Positions 1 through 8,608 of a DNA stretch of 64,000 nucleotides are shown here, piece by piece (within the stretch, counting starts at the first letter, position 1; every line of letters begins with the position of its first letter). The notes beneath the pieces were generated by a model. It searched no databases. It saw only the letters and a program-made list of their open reading frames with translations, and was not told the DNA's origin. Location: positions 1 through 64,000 of the forward strand of contig NZ_JAENIL010000027.1 in assembly GCF_016595505.1 (NCBI RefSeq), in the 5' to 3' direction. Origin of the DNA: Pelagicoccus mobilis (lineage in GTDB: Bacteria; Verrucomicrobiota; Verrucomicrobiia; Opitutales; Opitutaceae). The translations under genes were made by a program, and so were the position numbers.

Positions 1-27
1 TCGAAGGTTCTAATCCTTTGGTACGGA
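1..27 (+). tRNA. 3' end of a tRNA gene, cut by the window edge
   Basis: A T-arm is visible (stem GAAGG/CCTTT around loop TTCTAAT, 3-19), followed by a seven-base acceptor strand GGTACGG (20-26) and discriminator A27. The anticodon lies outside the window, so the isotype cannot be told. It converges on the tRNA-Pro gene with a shared hairpin between them. Confidence 0.5.
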
Positions 28-34
28 CACAAAA

Positions 35-68
35 AAGCCGCCTATCGGATTTCTCGAATAAGCGGCTT
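35..68. terminator. Bidirectional hairpin terminator between two convergent tRNA genes
   Basis: Inverted repeat AAGCCGC (35-41) and GCGGCTT (62-68). On the minus strand it is followed by six T (complement of A31-36), and on the plus strand by CTTTAA. It fits termination of the minus-strand tRNA-Pro best and could also serve the plus-strand tRNA. Confidence 0.6.
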
Positions 69-77
69 CTTTAATGG

Positions 78-151
78 TCGGGGTGAAAGGATTCGAACCT
101 TCGACCTCCTGGTCCCAAACCAGGCGCTCTACCAGGCTAAGCTACACCCCG
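78..151 (-). tRNA. tRNA-Pro(TGG)
   Basis: A full cloverleaf of 74 nt is readable on the minus strand. The acceptor stem CGGGGTG/CACCCCG is perfect, the anticodon stem CCTGG/CCAGG holds loop TTTGGGA with anticodon TGG, and the T-loop is TTCGAAT. The discriminator is A, and the 3' CCA is not encoded. It is transcribed towards the shared terminator at 35-68. Confidence 0.95.
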
Positions 152-328
152 TAAAAAGGACGGCCAAAAGATTCAGAATCGCGACTCCTGTCAAGAACAA
201 GTTCGAATTCTTTGAGGCTATCTGTCGATTTTCGTGGGATCTCTTGTGAAATAAGGCATTGCGCCTCTGCGGGAAAGCCCTTCTTGTTTCTAAAAATCGC
301 CCTTTGTGGACGCCCTCTTTTGGAAAAA

Positions 329-967
329 ATGGAAAACCTATCTTCTTCAGAACTCGATTCTCCTTCGAAAACGCCCCTTTTCATAGCGATCTCAGCGGTT
401 CTCGTCGCCTTGGTCTCATTGGCTCTTGGCTGGATGGGCCTTTCTCGCGCGACGGCCTTGGAAGCGGAAATTAAACGCTTGGAGGAAGCGGCTAGCGCTG
501 ACACGGGACTTGAGCAATCTGTCCAAGCGAATACTGACCGCATCCAAAAGCTGGCGGAGGACACCAATAAATTCTCGAAGGGGGTAAGCGATGCCCTCAA
601 GGCTGCCAACACCGACATCAAGAAATCGCAAAGCGATATCCGCAAGGTGATGATGACTGCGGGAGAGGCGAAGAAGATGGTGATGGATCTTGAGAAGAAG
701 GGCGTGAAGGTCGCGGTCGTGCCGAGCAGCTCCTCTACAACGAGCTCCTCTAAGCCTTCGACCTCGACTCAGCCGGCGGCTCAAAAGGCCCCTGACGCGA
801 AGCCGGGCAAGGCGGGCGTCTACACAATCAAGAGCGGAGACAATTTCAGCAAGATCGCGGCTGCCTACAAGGTGACTTTGAGCCAGCTTCAGGCGGCCAA
901 CCCGGGAATCGACTCGCGTCGCTTGAGAATTGGCCAGCAGATCGTGATCCCTGCTCCGTCCAACTAG
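329..967 (+). CDS. Membrane-anchored coiled-coil LysM protein
   Basis: A 212-residue protein, probably held in the inner membrane and binding peptidoglycan. After a short cytoplasmic start there is one hydrophobic segment (about residues 18-38), then a helical region of coiled-coil type to about residue 125 with repeated acidic/lysine heptads. A Ser/Thr/Pro linker follows, and a C-terminal LysM domain (YTIKSGDNFSKIA to QQIVIP). LysM domains bind the glycan of the cell wall. An upstream in-frame start at 212 would add 39 unconvincing residues, so the ATG at 329 was chosen. The exact role is unknown; spacing or anchoring of the envelope is an inference. Confidence 0.85.
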   Translation: MENLSSSELDSPSKTPLFIAISAVLVALVSLALGWMGLSRATALEAEIKRLEEAASADTGLEQSVQANTDRIQKLAEDTNKFSKGVSDALKAANTDIKKSQSDIRKVMMTAGEAKKMVMDLEKKGVKVAVVPSSSSTTSSSKPSTSTQPAAQKAPDAKPGKAGVYTIKSGDNFSKIAAAYKVTLSQLQAANPGIDSRRLRIGQQIVIPAPSN

Positions 968-1012
968 GCGGCTTCCTTGCTGAGGTTGTAGCTATCGCGA
1001 CACCAAGCTTCG

Positions 1013-1612
1013 ATGAGTGGTACTGACACGGTCGGATCGTCTTCGGACGGTGATATTCACGCTTGGGACATCCTGGATGAGAAGGATCTGCTTTCCTGTC
1101 CGGTGTTTGATCTGGTTTCGCGTCGTTTGCGTCATCCGGTCCGTGGATCGGAAGGGGATTTCTACATTTTAAAGACGCGGGACTGGGTGAATGTCGTGCC
1201 TGTGACGCCGGACAATCAGATTGTCATGGTTCGGCAGTATCGTTTCGGGATCGAGTCCGACTCTTGGGAAATCCCGGGCGGGGTAATGGATCCTGGAGAG
1301 GATCCGCTCGAGGCGGCGGCCCGCGAGTTGAGTGAAGAAACTGGATACGTGGCTCGATCCTGTCGCTTGATTGGCGAGGTCGCGGCGAATCCGGCGATCA
1401 TGAACAATACCTGCCACTTCGTCTGGGCGGATGCCGTGACTCTGCAAGCGGAGCTAAATTGGGACGAGCATGAGGAGATTGAGACCCGGCTGTTCCCCAT
1501 CGACGACGTTTACGCCATGGCCCACCGAGGTGAGATCAAACATTCGCTGGTGGTGGCGGCTCTTTTCCAGTTTTACCCCGAGTGGCTAAGGATTAGAGCG
1601 CGTCGTAGATAG
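1013..1612 (+). CDS. NUDIX hydrolase, ADP-ribose pyrophosphatase-like
   Basis: Cytosolic 199-residue Nudix protein. The complete Nudix box is present around residues 87-109 (GGVMDPGE, seven residues, then RELSEETGY), giving the Mg-binding glutamates. Length and the N-terminal beta layer with a VVPVTPDNQIVMVRQYR stretch resemble the NudF/ADP-ribose pyrophosphatase branch, which hydrolyses ADP-ribose and other nucleoside diphosphate derivatives. The substrate cannot be fixed from the sequence. It starts 45 bases after the LysM gene, so co-transcription is possible. The 178 bases that follow, up to sdhC, contain an AT-rich stretch likely to hold the sdh promoter. Confidence 0.88.
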   Translation: MSGTDTVGSSSDGDIHAWDILDEKDLLSCPVFDLVSRRLRHPVRGSEGDFYILKTRDWVNVVPVTPDNQIVMVRQYRFGIESDSWEIPGGVMDPGEDPLEAAARELSEETGYVARSCRLIGEVAANPAIMNNTCHFVWADAVTLQAELNWDEHEEIETRLFPIDDVYAMAHRGEIKHSLVVAALFQFYPEWLRIRARRR

Positions 1613-1790
1613 TTCATGAATAGAATTTCTAATAGCCCTGATGTTATTAGCTAATCTTTTGTTTGGCTTGGGGCTATAAGTCCCATTCCTAATTGACCCA
1701 ATAAAGATAAGACAGTACTCGTTTCGGCCCTTGCTAAGGGCGGTCCGTGTTCGGATCGTTTGGACGCGAGTTAATTGACTAGTTTATCCG

Positions 1791-2561
1791 ATGAATATCC
1801 TAAACGCCCTCTTCAAGACCTCGCTGGGGAAGAAAGTGATCATGGCGGTCACTGGCTTGATCCTGGTCGGGTTCGTAATCGGCCATTTGGTCGGCAATTT
1901 GCAGATCTTCTCTCCGCCGGAAAAGATCAATGCGTACGCGCACTTCCTCCAGTCGCTTGGGGGAGCCCTTTGGGCGATCCGCGGATTCCTGCTGCTGACT
2001 GTCGTGCTCCACATCTGGTCAGCGATATCTCTCGTTCTCGAGAACAAGGCTGCTCGCGGAGCTGAAGGCTACGCGGGCCAAAAGACGCTTCGCGCCTCTT
2101 TCGCTTCTCGCACGATGAAGTGGAGCGGCTTGATCGTCCTCGCCTTCATCATCTACCACATTCTCCACTTCACGACTAAGCATGCCTATGGTCCTGAGTT
2201 GTTCATGGTTGATCTGCACGGCGAGCAGGTTCTCGACGTCCACACCATGATGGTGCTCGGCTTCCAGAAGCCGCTGGTTTCGATCTTCTACTTGGTAGCG
2301 ATCGCTCTGCTGAGTATCCACCTCAGCCACGGCATCTCTAGTATGTTCCAGTCGGTTGGCCTTCGCACTCGCGCTTGGTCGAACTGCTTGAACAAGATCG
2401 CGGTCATCGTGAGTGTTCTCTACTTCCTAGGGAATGCGGCAATCGTCGGAGCGTGCCTCACAGGGGCCGTTGAAGTGCAGAACGCCAAGGTGAAGGCAGC
2501 CCTTGCTGCTTGCCAGGCCGACTGCGAAGTCTGCGAATCTCGTATCGCTTCAATCAACTAG
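1791..2561 (+). CDS. sdhC: Succinate dehydrogenase cytochrome b558 subunit
   Basis: A 256-residue membrane anchor of the b558 family (one fused SdhC/D-type subunit with five transmembrane helices, as in Bacillus and Bacteroidota). Histidines suited to ligate two b hemes are spread over the helices (GHLVGN, LHIWSAI, YHILHF, HLSHG). It anchors SdhA and SdhB in the inner membrane and passes electrons to quinone. A C-terminal tail with three cysteines (CQADCEVC) after the last helix is unusual and unexplained. It is the first gene of sdhCAB, and sdhA follows after 12 bases. No sdhD gene is present, as expected for this type. Confidence 0.95.
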   Translation: MNILNALFKTSLGKKVIMAVTGLILVGFVIGHLVGNLQIFSPPEKINAYAHFLQSLGGALWAIRGFLLLTVVLHIWSAISLVLENKAARGAEGYAGQKTLRASFASRTMKWSGLIVLAFIIYHILHFTTKHAYGPELFMVDLHGEQVLDVHTMMVLGFQKPLVSIFYLVAIALLSIHLSHGISSMFQSVGLRTRAWSNCLNKIAVIVSVLYFLGNAAIVGACLTGAVEVQNAKVKAALAACQADCEVCESRIASIN

Positions 2562-2573
2562 ATTTTCCCTCCG

Positions 2574-4490
2574 ATGAAACTCGATTCAAAAATTCCATCC
2601 GGCCCGCTCGAGAAGAAGTGGGAGAAACACATAATGGAGGGTAAGCTCGTCAATCCCGCGAACAAGCGGAAGTACGAGATTATCATCGTGGGATCCGGCC
2701 TCGCCGGCGCGTCCGCAGCTGCCACTCTCGGCGAGCTCGGCTACAAGGTGAAGTGCTTCACTTTCCACGACAGCCCACGTCGCGCTCACTCGATCGCTGC
2801 TCAAGGTGGTATCAACGCCGCTAAGAACTACCAGAACGACGGTGACAGCGTGTATCGACTTTTCTACGACACGATTAAGGGCGGTGACTTCCGCGCTCGT
2901 GAAGCGAACGTCTACCGTCTCGCTCAGGTCAGCGCCAGCATCATCGACCAGTGTGTCGCTCAAGGCGTCCCATTCGCTCGCGAATACGGAGGCATGCTCG
3001 ACAACCGTTCATTCGGTGGCGCTCAGGTCTCTCGTACCTTCTACGCTCGCGGTCAAACAGGTCAGCAGCTGCTGCTCGGCGCTTACTCTGCGCTGAACTG
3101 CCAGATCGCTGCCGGCAACGTTGAGATGTTCAACGACCGCGAGATGCTCGAGCTCGTCACTATCGACGGTCAAGCCAAGGGCATCATCACCCGTAACACG
3201 ATCTCCGGTGCGATCGAGCGTCACTCCGCTCACGCGGTTGTGCTTGGTACAGGTGGTTACGGAAACGTGTTCTACCTCTCTACCAACGCTCAGAACTCAA
3301 ACGCGACAGCGGCTTGGAGAGCGTACAAGAAGGGAGCGACCTTCGCGAATCCTTGTTACACTCAGATCCACCCGACCTGTATTCCAGTTTCTGGTGACAA
3401 TCAGTCGAAGCTCACGCTCATGTCCGAGTCGCTTCGTAACGACGGTCGTATCTGGGCTCCGAAGAAGAAGGGTGACAAGCGTCCCGCTTCTCAGATCCCT
3501 GAAAGCGAGCGCGACTATTACCTCGAGCGTAAGTATCCAAGTTTTGGTAACCTTGCTCCACGTGACATTTCTTCACGTGCCGCGAAGGAAGCTTGCGACG
3601 ATGGACGCGGCGTAGGTGAAACCGGTCTCGGCGTTTACCTCGACTTCTCAGACGCGATCAAGCGTCTCGGCGAAGACACAATCCGTGCTCGCTATGGTAA
3701 CCTCTTCGACATCTACAAGGAGATCACTGACGAGAGCGCCTACGAAGTTCCAATGCGTATCTTCCCTGCGGTTCACTACACAATGGGTGGCCTCTGGGTT
3801 GACTACAACTTGATGAGCAACGTTCCAGGTCTCTTCGTGATGGGTGAAGCGAACTTCTCCGACCACGGTGCGAACCGCCTCGGAGCTTCCGCTCTCATGC
3901 AAGGTCTGGCGGACGGTTACTTCGTTCTTCCGTATACAATTCCTCACTACTTGGCCGACGTACCACGCGAAGCTGCTCCATCCATCGACTCTCCGGAGTT
4001 TGTGGCAGCCGAGCAGGATGTTATCGGCCGCACGCAAAAGCTGCTTGATAACAACGGTAAGCAAACCGTTCGCAGCTTCCACAAGCGTCTCGGTAAGATC
4101 ATGTGGGAATACTGTGGTATGGCTCGTAACAAGGCCGGCCTCGAGAAGGCTCTCAAGGAAATCCCAGCCCTCCGCGAAGAGTACCACGCAGACGTTCGCG
4201 TTCCAGGTACCGCAGACAGCCTCAACCAGTCTCTCGAAGTTGCGGGCCGCGTAGCGGACTTCCTCGAACTCGGCGAACTGATGTGTCGCGACGCGCTTGC
4301 TCGTGAAGAATCCTGTGGTGGTCACTTCCGCGAGGAACACCAGACAGAGGACGGCGAAGCAATGCGTGACGACGAAAAATTCAACCACGTTGCCGCTTGG
4401 GAATTCAAGGGTGTGGATGCCGCTCCGGAGCGTCACCAGGAAGCTCTCGAATACGAGTCCGTCAAGATGGCAACTCGCAGCTACAAGTAA
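2574..4490 (+). CDS. sdhA: Succinate dehydrogenase/fumarate reductase flavoprotein subunit
   Basis: A 638-residue FAD subunit that oxidises succinate to fumarate in the TCA cycle and respiratory complex II. Visible features are the dinucleotide-binding motif [14 protein letters not shown] (about residues 37-50), the covalent-flavin segment [14 protein letters not shown] (His about 78), the substrate-site region with [11 protein letters not shown], and [14 protein letters not shown] near the FAD-binding end. The sequence style (long N-terminus, AHSIAAQGG) matches the type-B enzymes partnered with b558 cytochromes. Codon use is strongly C-ending (CTC, ATC, CGC) unlike most plus-strand neighbours, which suggests high expression. 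Confidence 0.97.
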   Translation: MKLDSKIPSGPLEKKWEKHIMEGKLVNPANKRKYEIIIVGSGLAGASAAATLGELGYKVKCFTFHDSPRRAHSIAAQGGINAAKNYQNDGDSVYRLFYDTIKGGDFRAREANVYRLAQVSASIIDQCVAQGVPFAREYGGMLDNRSFGGAQVSRTFYARGQTGQQLLLGAYSALNCQIAAGNVEMFNDREMLELVTIDGQAKGIITRNTISGAIERHSAHAVVLGTGGYGNVFYLSTNAQNSNATAAWRAYKKGATFANPCYTQIHPTCIPVSGDNQSKLTLMSESLRNDGRIWAPKKKGDKRPASQIPESERDYYLERKYPSFGNLAPRDISSRAAKEACDDGRGVGETGLGVYLDFSDAIKRLGEDTIRARYGNLFDIYKEITDESAYEVPMRIFPAVHYTMGGLWVDYNLMSNVPGLFVMGEANFSDHGANRLGASALMQGLADGYFVLPYTIPHYLADVPREAAPSIDSPEFVAAEQDVIGRTQKLLDNNGKQTVRSFHKRLGKIMWEYCGMARNKAGLEKALKEIPALREEYHADVRVPGTADSLNQSLEVAGRVADFLELGELMCRDALAREESCGGHFREEHQTEDGEAMRDDEKFNHVAAWEFKGVDAAPERHQEALEYESVKMATRSYK

Positions 4491-4511
4491 TCTTCAGCCA
4501 AAGCTATTGTA

Positions 4512-5279
4512 ATGAAAGTTAAACTAAAAGTCTGGCGCCAAGAGAACGCTGACGCGCAAGGCGGCTTCGAAGAATACGAGGCTGACAAGGTAAATCCAAA
4601 CATGTCCTTCCTCGAGATGATGGATGTCGTCAATGAAGGCATCATCGAGGATGGAGGTAATCCGATCGCTTACGCTCACGACTGTCGCGAAGGTATTTGC
4701 GGTACGTGTAACTGTATGATCGACGGCAAGCCACACGGTCCTGAAAACGGTGTTACCACCTGTCAGACCTATATGCGCAGCTTCAAGGACGGCGACACTA
4801 TCACGGTCGAGCCATTCCGCGCGAAGGCCTTCCCGGTACAAAAGGATTTGATCACCGATCGTTCCGCTCTCGACAAGATCCAGCAAGCTGGCGGTTACGT
4901 GACCGTTCGCACCGGTTCTTGCCAGGACGCGAACAACTTGCCGATCGGCAAGGACATCGCTGACCTGGCCATGGATGCGGCAGCCTGTGTGGGTTGTGGC
5001 GCGTGTGTGGCGGCCTGTAAGAATGCGTCTGCGATGCTCTTCGTATCCGCGAAGGCAGGACAGCTCAATCTCCTCCCGCAAGGTGCACCAGAGAAGGACA
5101 AGCGCGTCCTCAACATGGTAGCGGCAATGGACGAGGCTGGATTTGGTAACTGCACCAACCAGTACGAGTGTTCCGCAGCGTGTCCGAAGCTCATCTCCGA
5201 GGAGTTCATCGCCAAGCTCAATCGCGACTTCATCGGCGCGACGCTTCGCAAGAACTTCCAGGCGAAGGCTCTCGACTAA
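4512..5279 (+). CDS. sdhB: Succinate dehydrogenase iron-sulfur subunit
   Basis: A 255-residue electron-transfer subunit carrying three Fe-S clusters. The [2Fe-2S] ferredoxin-type loop is CREGICGTCNCMIDG followed by a distal Cys in TTCQTYM (about residues 57-85). The [4Fe-4S]/[3Fe-4S] part contains CVGCGACVAACKNA (about 159-172) and CTNQYECSAACPK (about 215-227). It links FAD in SdhA to heme and quinone in SdhC. It is the last gene of sdhCAB and is followed by a strong terminator at 5309-5341. Confidence 0.97.
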   Translation: MKVKLKVWRQENADAQGGFEEYEADKVNPNMSFLEMMDVVNEGIIEDGGNPIAYAHDCREGICGTCNCMIDGKPHGPENGVTTCQTYMRSFKDGDTITVEPFRAKAFPVQKDLITDRSALDKIQQAGGYVTVRTGSCQDANNLPIGKDIADLAMDAAACVGCGACVAACKNASAMLFVSAKAGQLNLLPQGAPEKDKRVLNMVAAMDEAGFGNCTNQYECSAACPKLISEEFIAKLNRDFIGATLRKNFQAKALD

Positions 5280-5308
5280 GCCGAACCGCGAAATTTCATT
5301 TATCTCGA

Positions 5309-5341
5309 AAGGCGACTCCTGAGTGGGGTCGCCTTTTTTTT
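5309..5341 (+). terminator. Rho-independent terminator of sdhCAB
   Basis: Perfect stem AAGGCGAC / GTCGCCTT with an 11-base loop, running into about nine T. It lies 30 bases after the sdhB stop. Confidence 0.9.
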
Positions 5342-5392
5342 GGTTCACCCCGATTTTGGGGGAGTTTTTTGCCCACGAATTTTTGGATGAGA

Positions 5393-5413
5393 ACGTTTGG
5401 CAATGCCAAAGGT
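5393..5413. repeat. Palindromic intergenic repeat, copy 1
   Basis: The core TTTGGCAATGCCAAA (5396-5410) is a perfect palindrome within a near-perfect 21-mer. A fully symmetric copy occurs at 9591-9611, and the flanks share further words (GAAC before; GGCTGATG after). It is the 5' part of a composite repeat ending in the REP copy at 5489-5513. Confidence 0.7.
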
Positions 5414-5488
5414 GATGGGGATCGGCTGATGTTTTTTGGGGTGGGTGACTGTCCATCCGTCTCCGCTCTTCTGAGACAAGCTTGGCCC

Positions 5489-5513
5489 GGCAATGACGGA
5501 GCATTGCCCTCCT
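5489..5513 (+). repeat. REP-like palindrome, copy with GGCAATG stem
   Basis: Stem GGCAATG/CATTGCC, loop ACGGAG, tail CTCCT. Compared with the common copy both stem arms have changed together (C to T and G to A), so pairing is preserved. It sits in the 345-base gap between sdhB and the lipoprotein gene at 5625, which otherwise holds the sdh terminator and the palindrome at 5393. Confidence 0.8.
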
Positions 5514-5624
5514 GGCGTCGTTGTTGCCGCTTGGGGCGCGGGGTGCGTTCCGCATTTCTACGCGAAGGGATTTACGAAGGGAGTGGTGGAGAGTTGGTGT
5601 ATCAGCTTATTGCTTAAGTGCCTC

Positions 5625-6053
5625 ATGAAGAATTTTCTGCTCCCACCGCTTTTCGTTCTATTTACCATCGTTCTGCTCGTCGGTTGCTTGACGACGGATT
5701 TTGGGGGAAGCGGGAGCTCTGAGGTTTCCGAGCCGGTCGAAATCTACAAAGGGATGAAGGCGGAGGATTTGCTGGCGGCTTTGGGGGAACCGTTCGAGGT
5801 TCGCGAGGCGACTCCGCCTACTGATGGTACGGAGATTTGGGTTTATCGAAAGGTGAGCGAGAATGTCGCTCTGGCAGTTTCTGGCATGGTGGAGACTCCG
5901 GGGCCGGAAGTCGGTGGAGTCAGGATGACGATTACGGATGCGGTCTATACTCCTTCTTCCACTCGGTCGGTTGAGGAGACGCTCTTTTTGATGGCGGACG
6001 GGGTGATGGTCGCCTGGAAGATCCAGCGGGAGAGTTCAGAACGCTTGAACTAG
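5625..6053 (+). CDS. Small lipoprotein with BamE/SmpA-like repeat motif
   Basis: A 142-residue exported lipoprotein: hydrophobic signal, lipobox LLVGC with Cys about residue 22, then a short linker. The mature part carries the pattern KGMKAEDLLAALGEPFEVRE...EIWVYRK, which is the usual helix-turn-strand pattern of BamE/SmpA-like small outer-membrane lipoproteins (GMT..EV...LG.P). A paralogue with the same pattern lies at 6796. The start at 5625 is chosen because it begins the signal peptide; the frame is open further upstream through the REP copy. The function is not known, and a BamE role is not shown because other short lipoproteins share this motif. Confidence 0.75.
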   Translation: MKNFLLPPLFVLFTIVLLVGCLTTDFGGSGSSEVSEPVEIYKGMKAEDLLAALGEPFEVREATPPTDGTEIWVYRKVSENVALAVSGMVETPGPEVGGVRMTITDAVYTPSSTRSVEETLFLMADGVMVAWKIQRESSERLN

Positions 6054-6313
6054 AAAAGTTCGAGCGCTTCGGCGCTTTCGTAGGCGATCCAGCCGCAGGC
6101 GATGAGGAAGCTCCAGATGGCGGCGAGGGCTACGAATTTCTTGAATCGCTTCGTCTTGTCATGACGAGCTAAAGCCTGTTTGCGGAATCCGCTCTGCTGC
6201 AGAAAGCTGACGAACTGGACGTTTTTCACGCCATCGTTCTCCTCGTAGCGCCTAAGCATGGCATCCTCCCGAACGGGGGAGCGTCTGAGGCGTGACTTGA
6301 GATATTGCAGCAT
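6050..6313 (-). CDS. Hypothetical small membrane protein
   Basis: An 87-residue protein with a basic, Arg/Lys-rich N-terminal half and one C-terminal transmembrane segment (KKFVALAAIWSFLIACGWIAY), ending in an acidic tail. It converges on the lipoprotein gene with a four-base overlap of the stop codons. No family was recognised. The charge pattern and single helix suggest a tail-anchored inner-membrane protein. Confidence 0.55.
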   Translation of the reverse strand: MLQYLKSRLRRSPVREDAMLRRYEENDGVKNVQFVSFLQQSGFRKQALARHDKTKRFKKFVALAAIWSFLIACGWIAYESAEALELF

Positions 6314-6409
6314 TTTAGAGGGATTAAAACTTTAGAGCTATTTTTAAAGACGACATTTGTTCAGAAGCGTTCAACAGAAATTATTAATTAAGCGCTTATA
6401 CACAGAACT

Positions 6410-6720
6410 TTCTGCAGTTTTTTACAAAGACGTGCGGTTTGGGTTCGACTTTGCTCGCTCGTCGGCGGGGGCAAGCAGAGTCGATGCGAGCGTATCGCGA
6501 AACTTGATACGGCGATTTTGAAGGGCGAGTTGCCGGAGGCGATTGTGGGGCGTTTGTTGGGAAGCGGAGATCGAGCTTGGAGACCTTTTGTGGTTTGAGC
6601 GGTTTGGGGGATCTGGTGGCGACTTGTCATGGCGATTGGAGTCGAAGCCGCCGATACAGACCCTGTTGGGCCTGATGAGTCGCGACTTGAAGAGGGAATG
6701 AAGCGTTCTAATGGGCTCTA
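6410..6720 (+). pseudogene. Possible remnant of a decayed coding sequence
   Basis: The 482-base gap 6314-6795 has no intact gene. In one plus frame about 6420-6598 is open and reads like protein near its end ([20 protein letters not shown], then [13 protein letters not shown]) with host-like codons. After a TGA at 6596-6598 the same frame stays open to about 6718. No start codon or family is recognisable. It could be an eroded gene or chance, so confidence is low. The AT-rich 70 bases before 6796 probably hold the promoter of the next gene. Confidence 0.22.
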
Positions 6721-6795
6721 TTGAGCGAGCTAAAAAGAAGTAGTCTCAATCGGGCTGGGGTATATTTTCGTCCCTTTAACGTATAGAATATTCAA

Positions 6796-7257
6796 ATGAG
6801 ACTCTCGAACATGACATCTCGCACTTTCTTCGCTCTGCTATTTTCGGCAGTTTGCTCCATGCTCTTTGTAGGCTGTGAAACCACGGATTCTGCAGGCGGG
6901 AAAAAGGAGGAGCCGCCAGCGACCGTTACGAAAGGGATGACTGAGGCGGAAGTGATTGCCATCCTTGGAGAGCCGCATTCGGTGGATGAAATCGAGCAGG
7001 ACGGGGTCATTGCCCAGATCTGGCACTACGAGAAAGAGTACGTGCAGAGCTCGACGATCGAGTCGGATGGGGAGCAGGAGCGTTCTTATGTCGACCACAA
7101 GACGGGGCAGCTGGTGACGGTGCGCGAGCAGATTTACCGTAACGAGCAAGTTAAAGGAACGCTCGTGGCGGAGCTGCTGATGATTGACGGGAAGGTGATC
7201 GCTCTGAAGGAGTCGGAAGGCGCGGTTTCCTACGATGTGAATCACGGGCAACGCTAG
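6796..7257 (+). CDS. Lipoprotein with BamE/SmpA-like motif, paralogue of the 5625 gene
   Basis: A 153-residue lipoprotein with a signal peptide and lipobox LFVGC (Cys about residue 28), followed by a Gly/Lys/Glu linker. The mature part has KGMTEAEVIAILGEPHSVDE...IWHYEKEY, the same pattern as the product of 5625-6053, then a charged beta-rich tail. An internal ATG at 6811 is an equally good start. It is followed by a probable terminator at 7280-7330. The function is unknown; two similar lipoproteins 0.7 kb apart suggest an old duplication. Confidence 0.78.
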   Translation: MRLSNMTSRTFFALLFSAVCSMLFVGCETTDSAGGKKEEPPATVTKGMTEAEVIAILGEPHSVDEIEQDGVIAQIWHYEKEYVQSSTIESDGEQERSYVDHKTGQLVTVREQIYRNEQVKGTLVAELLMIDGKVIALKESEGAVSYDVNHGQR

Positions 7258-7279
7258 TTCGGTAAACGTTTCGTAGGCA

Positions 7280-7330
7280 AGGGGCTGAGTTGGCTCGCTA
7301 TTTTCGTGCGAGTCGCTAGGCCCTTTTTTT
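7280..7330 (+). terminator. Probable terminator of the 6796 gene
   Basis: A long imperfect hairpin with GGGC/GCCC at the base and CTCGC/GCGAG within, ending in CCCTTTTTTT directly before the GTG start of the next gene. Confidence 0.55.
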
Positions 7331-8608
7331 GTGCCTGAATCTTCCCCTAAACGCGTTTGGTCCTGGGCCTTCTTCGATTTTGCGAACTCGGCTTTCGGGA
7401 CGCTGGTTCTAACGTTTGTCTTCAATAGCTACTTTACCAAGGCGATAGCCGAGAGCGAATCCGTGGGGACCATGCTTTGGGGTAATACGGTAGCGGTGGC
7501 GTCGATCTTGATCGCGGTGTTGTCACCGCCTCTGGGCGCGGCGGCGGATGCGTTTGGCTGGAAGAAGCGTTTCATGGTGGTGACGGTGACGGCTGCCAGT
7601 CTGCTGACGGCTGCCTTGTATTTGCCTCAGCCGGGAGATGTGTGGATGGCGCTATTGCTGTTTGGCGGAGCGTTGGTGGCGACCGAGCTTTCGATCATGT
7701 TCAACAACGCGTTTTTGATCGAGGTGGCTCCTAAGCAGGCGCACGGGAAGGTGTCGGGGATGGCCTTCGCTCTCGGTTATTTTGGGGGCTTGGCGTGTTT
7801 GTTTATTGCGATGATGGGATTCGTTCCGGGCGAGGGTAAGGAGCTTTGGTTTGGTCTGACGCGGGAGGCTGGCCAGAATGTGCGAGCGACGAATCTGCTG
7901 GTGGCTCTCTGGTTCGCTGTATTCAGTTTGCCGTTACTGCTTTGGGTGAAAGAGGCGAAAGCTCCGCAGCATAGCGCGGGGCTGATAGCGGTGGCTCGGC
8001 AGTCGTTTGGTAGAATCAATGCGACTTTCCATCACTTGCGGGAATACCGTCAGCTCTTCTGGATGCTGATCGCTCGGATGTTTTATAATGACGGGCTTGT
8101 CGCTATCTTCTCGTTTGGCGGGATTTACGCGACGGTTGTTTTTGGGTTCACTTTCAAGGATCTGATGGTTTTTGGGATCGCATTGAATGTGTGCTCTGGG
8201 GTGGGATCGCTCGTTTTCAGTTTTGTGGAGGACCGTATTGGCAGTCGTATTACGATTGTTATCTCTTTGATCGGCTTGGTGATTGGAACGGTCGCGGCTT
8301 TGTTTGTCACGACTCAGTCTGGCTTTTGGGTGTGCGCGATTATCATCGGCTTGTTCCTTGGTCCGAACCAGTCGGCGAGCCGCGCTTATTTGAGCCGTTT
8401 GACCCCGGAGGAGAAGGCGAACGAATTCTTTGGCTTCTTCGCTTTTTCGGGAAAGGCGACCGCGTTTCTGGGACCTCTGCTTTATGGGCAGATGGTTAAT
8501 CTTTTCGATTCGCAGCGGGCGGGTATGACGGTGATCCCTGCCTTGATGGCGCTGGGGATGTTGATCTTTATCTTCAAGACTCGTGACGAGGCGAAGCCTG
8601 CCAGTTAG
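7331..8608 (+). CDS. MFS transporter, UMF1/Atg22-like family
   Basis: A 425-residue inner-membrane protein with about 12 hydrophobic segments. The opening SWAFFDFANSAFGTLVLTFVF is the hallmark of the UMF1 (Atg22-like) branch of the major facilitator superfamily, and the loop GAAADAFGWKKRF is the usual MFS loop 2-3. Atg22 in yeast exports amino acids from the vacuole; substrates of the bacterial proteins are mostly unknown. The start is GTG immediately after the T run of the preceding terminator, so the message must begin almost at the start codon or read through. The stop overlaps that of the convergent SDR gene. Confidence 0.85.
   Translation: MPESSPKRVWSWAFFDFANSAFGTLVLTFVFNSYFTKAIAESESVGTMLWGNTVAVASILIAVLSPPLGAAADAFGWKKRFMVVTVTAASLLTAALYLPQPGDVWMALLLFGGALVATELSIMFNNAFLIEVAPKQAHGKVSGMAFALGYFGGLACLFIAMMGFVPGEGKELWFGLTREAGQNVRATNLLVALWFAVFSLPLLLWVKEAKAPQHSAGLIAVARQSFGRINATFHHLREYRQLFWMLIARMFYNDGLVAIFSFGGIYATVVFGFTFKDLMVFGIALNVCSGVGSLVFSFVEDRIGSRITIVISLIGLVIGTVAALFVTTQSGFWVCAIIIGLFLGPNQSASRAYLSRLTPEEKANEFFGFFAFSGKATAFLGPLLYGQMVNLFDSQRAGMTVIPALMALGMLIFIFKTRDEAKPAS

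Noticed and set aside
4524-5555. A 343-codon open frame antisense to sdhB
   Set aside because: sdhB is certain; the antisense product has no motif, and its start lies in the composite repeat.
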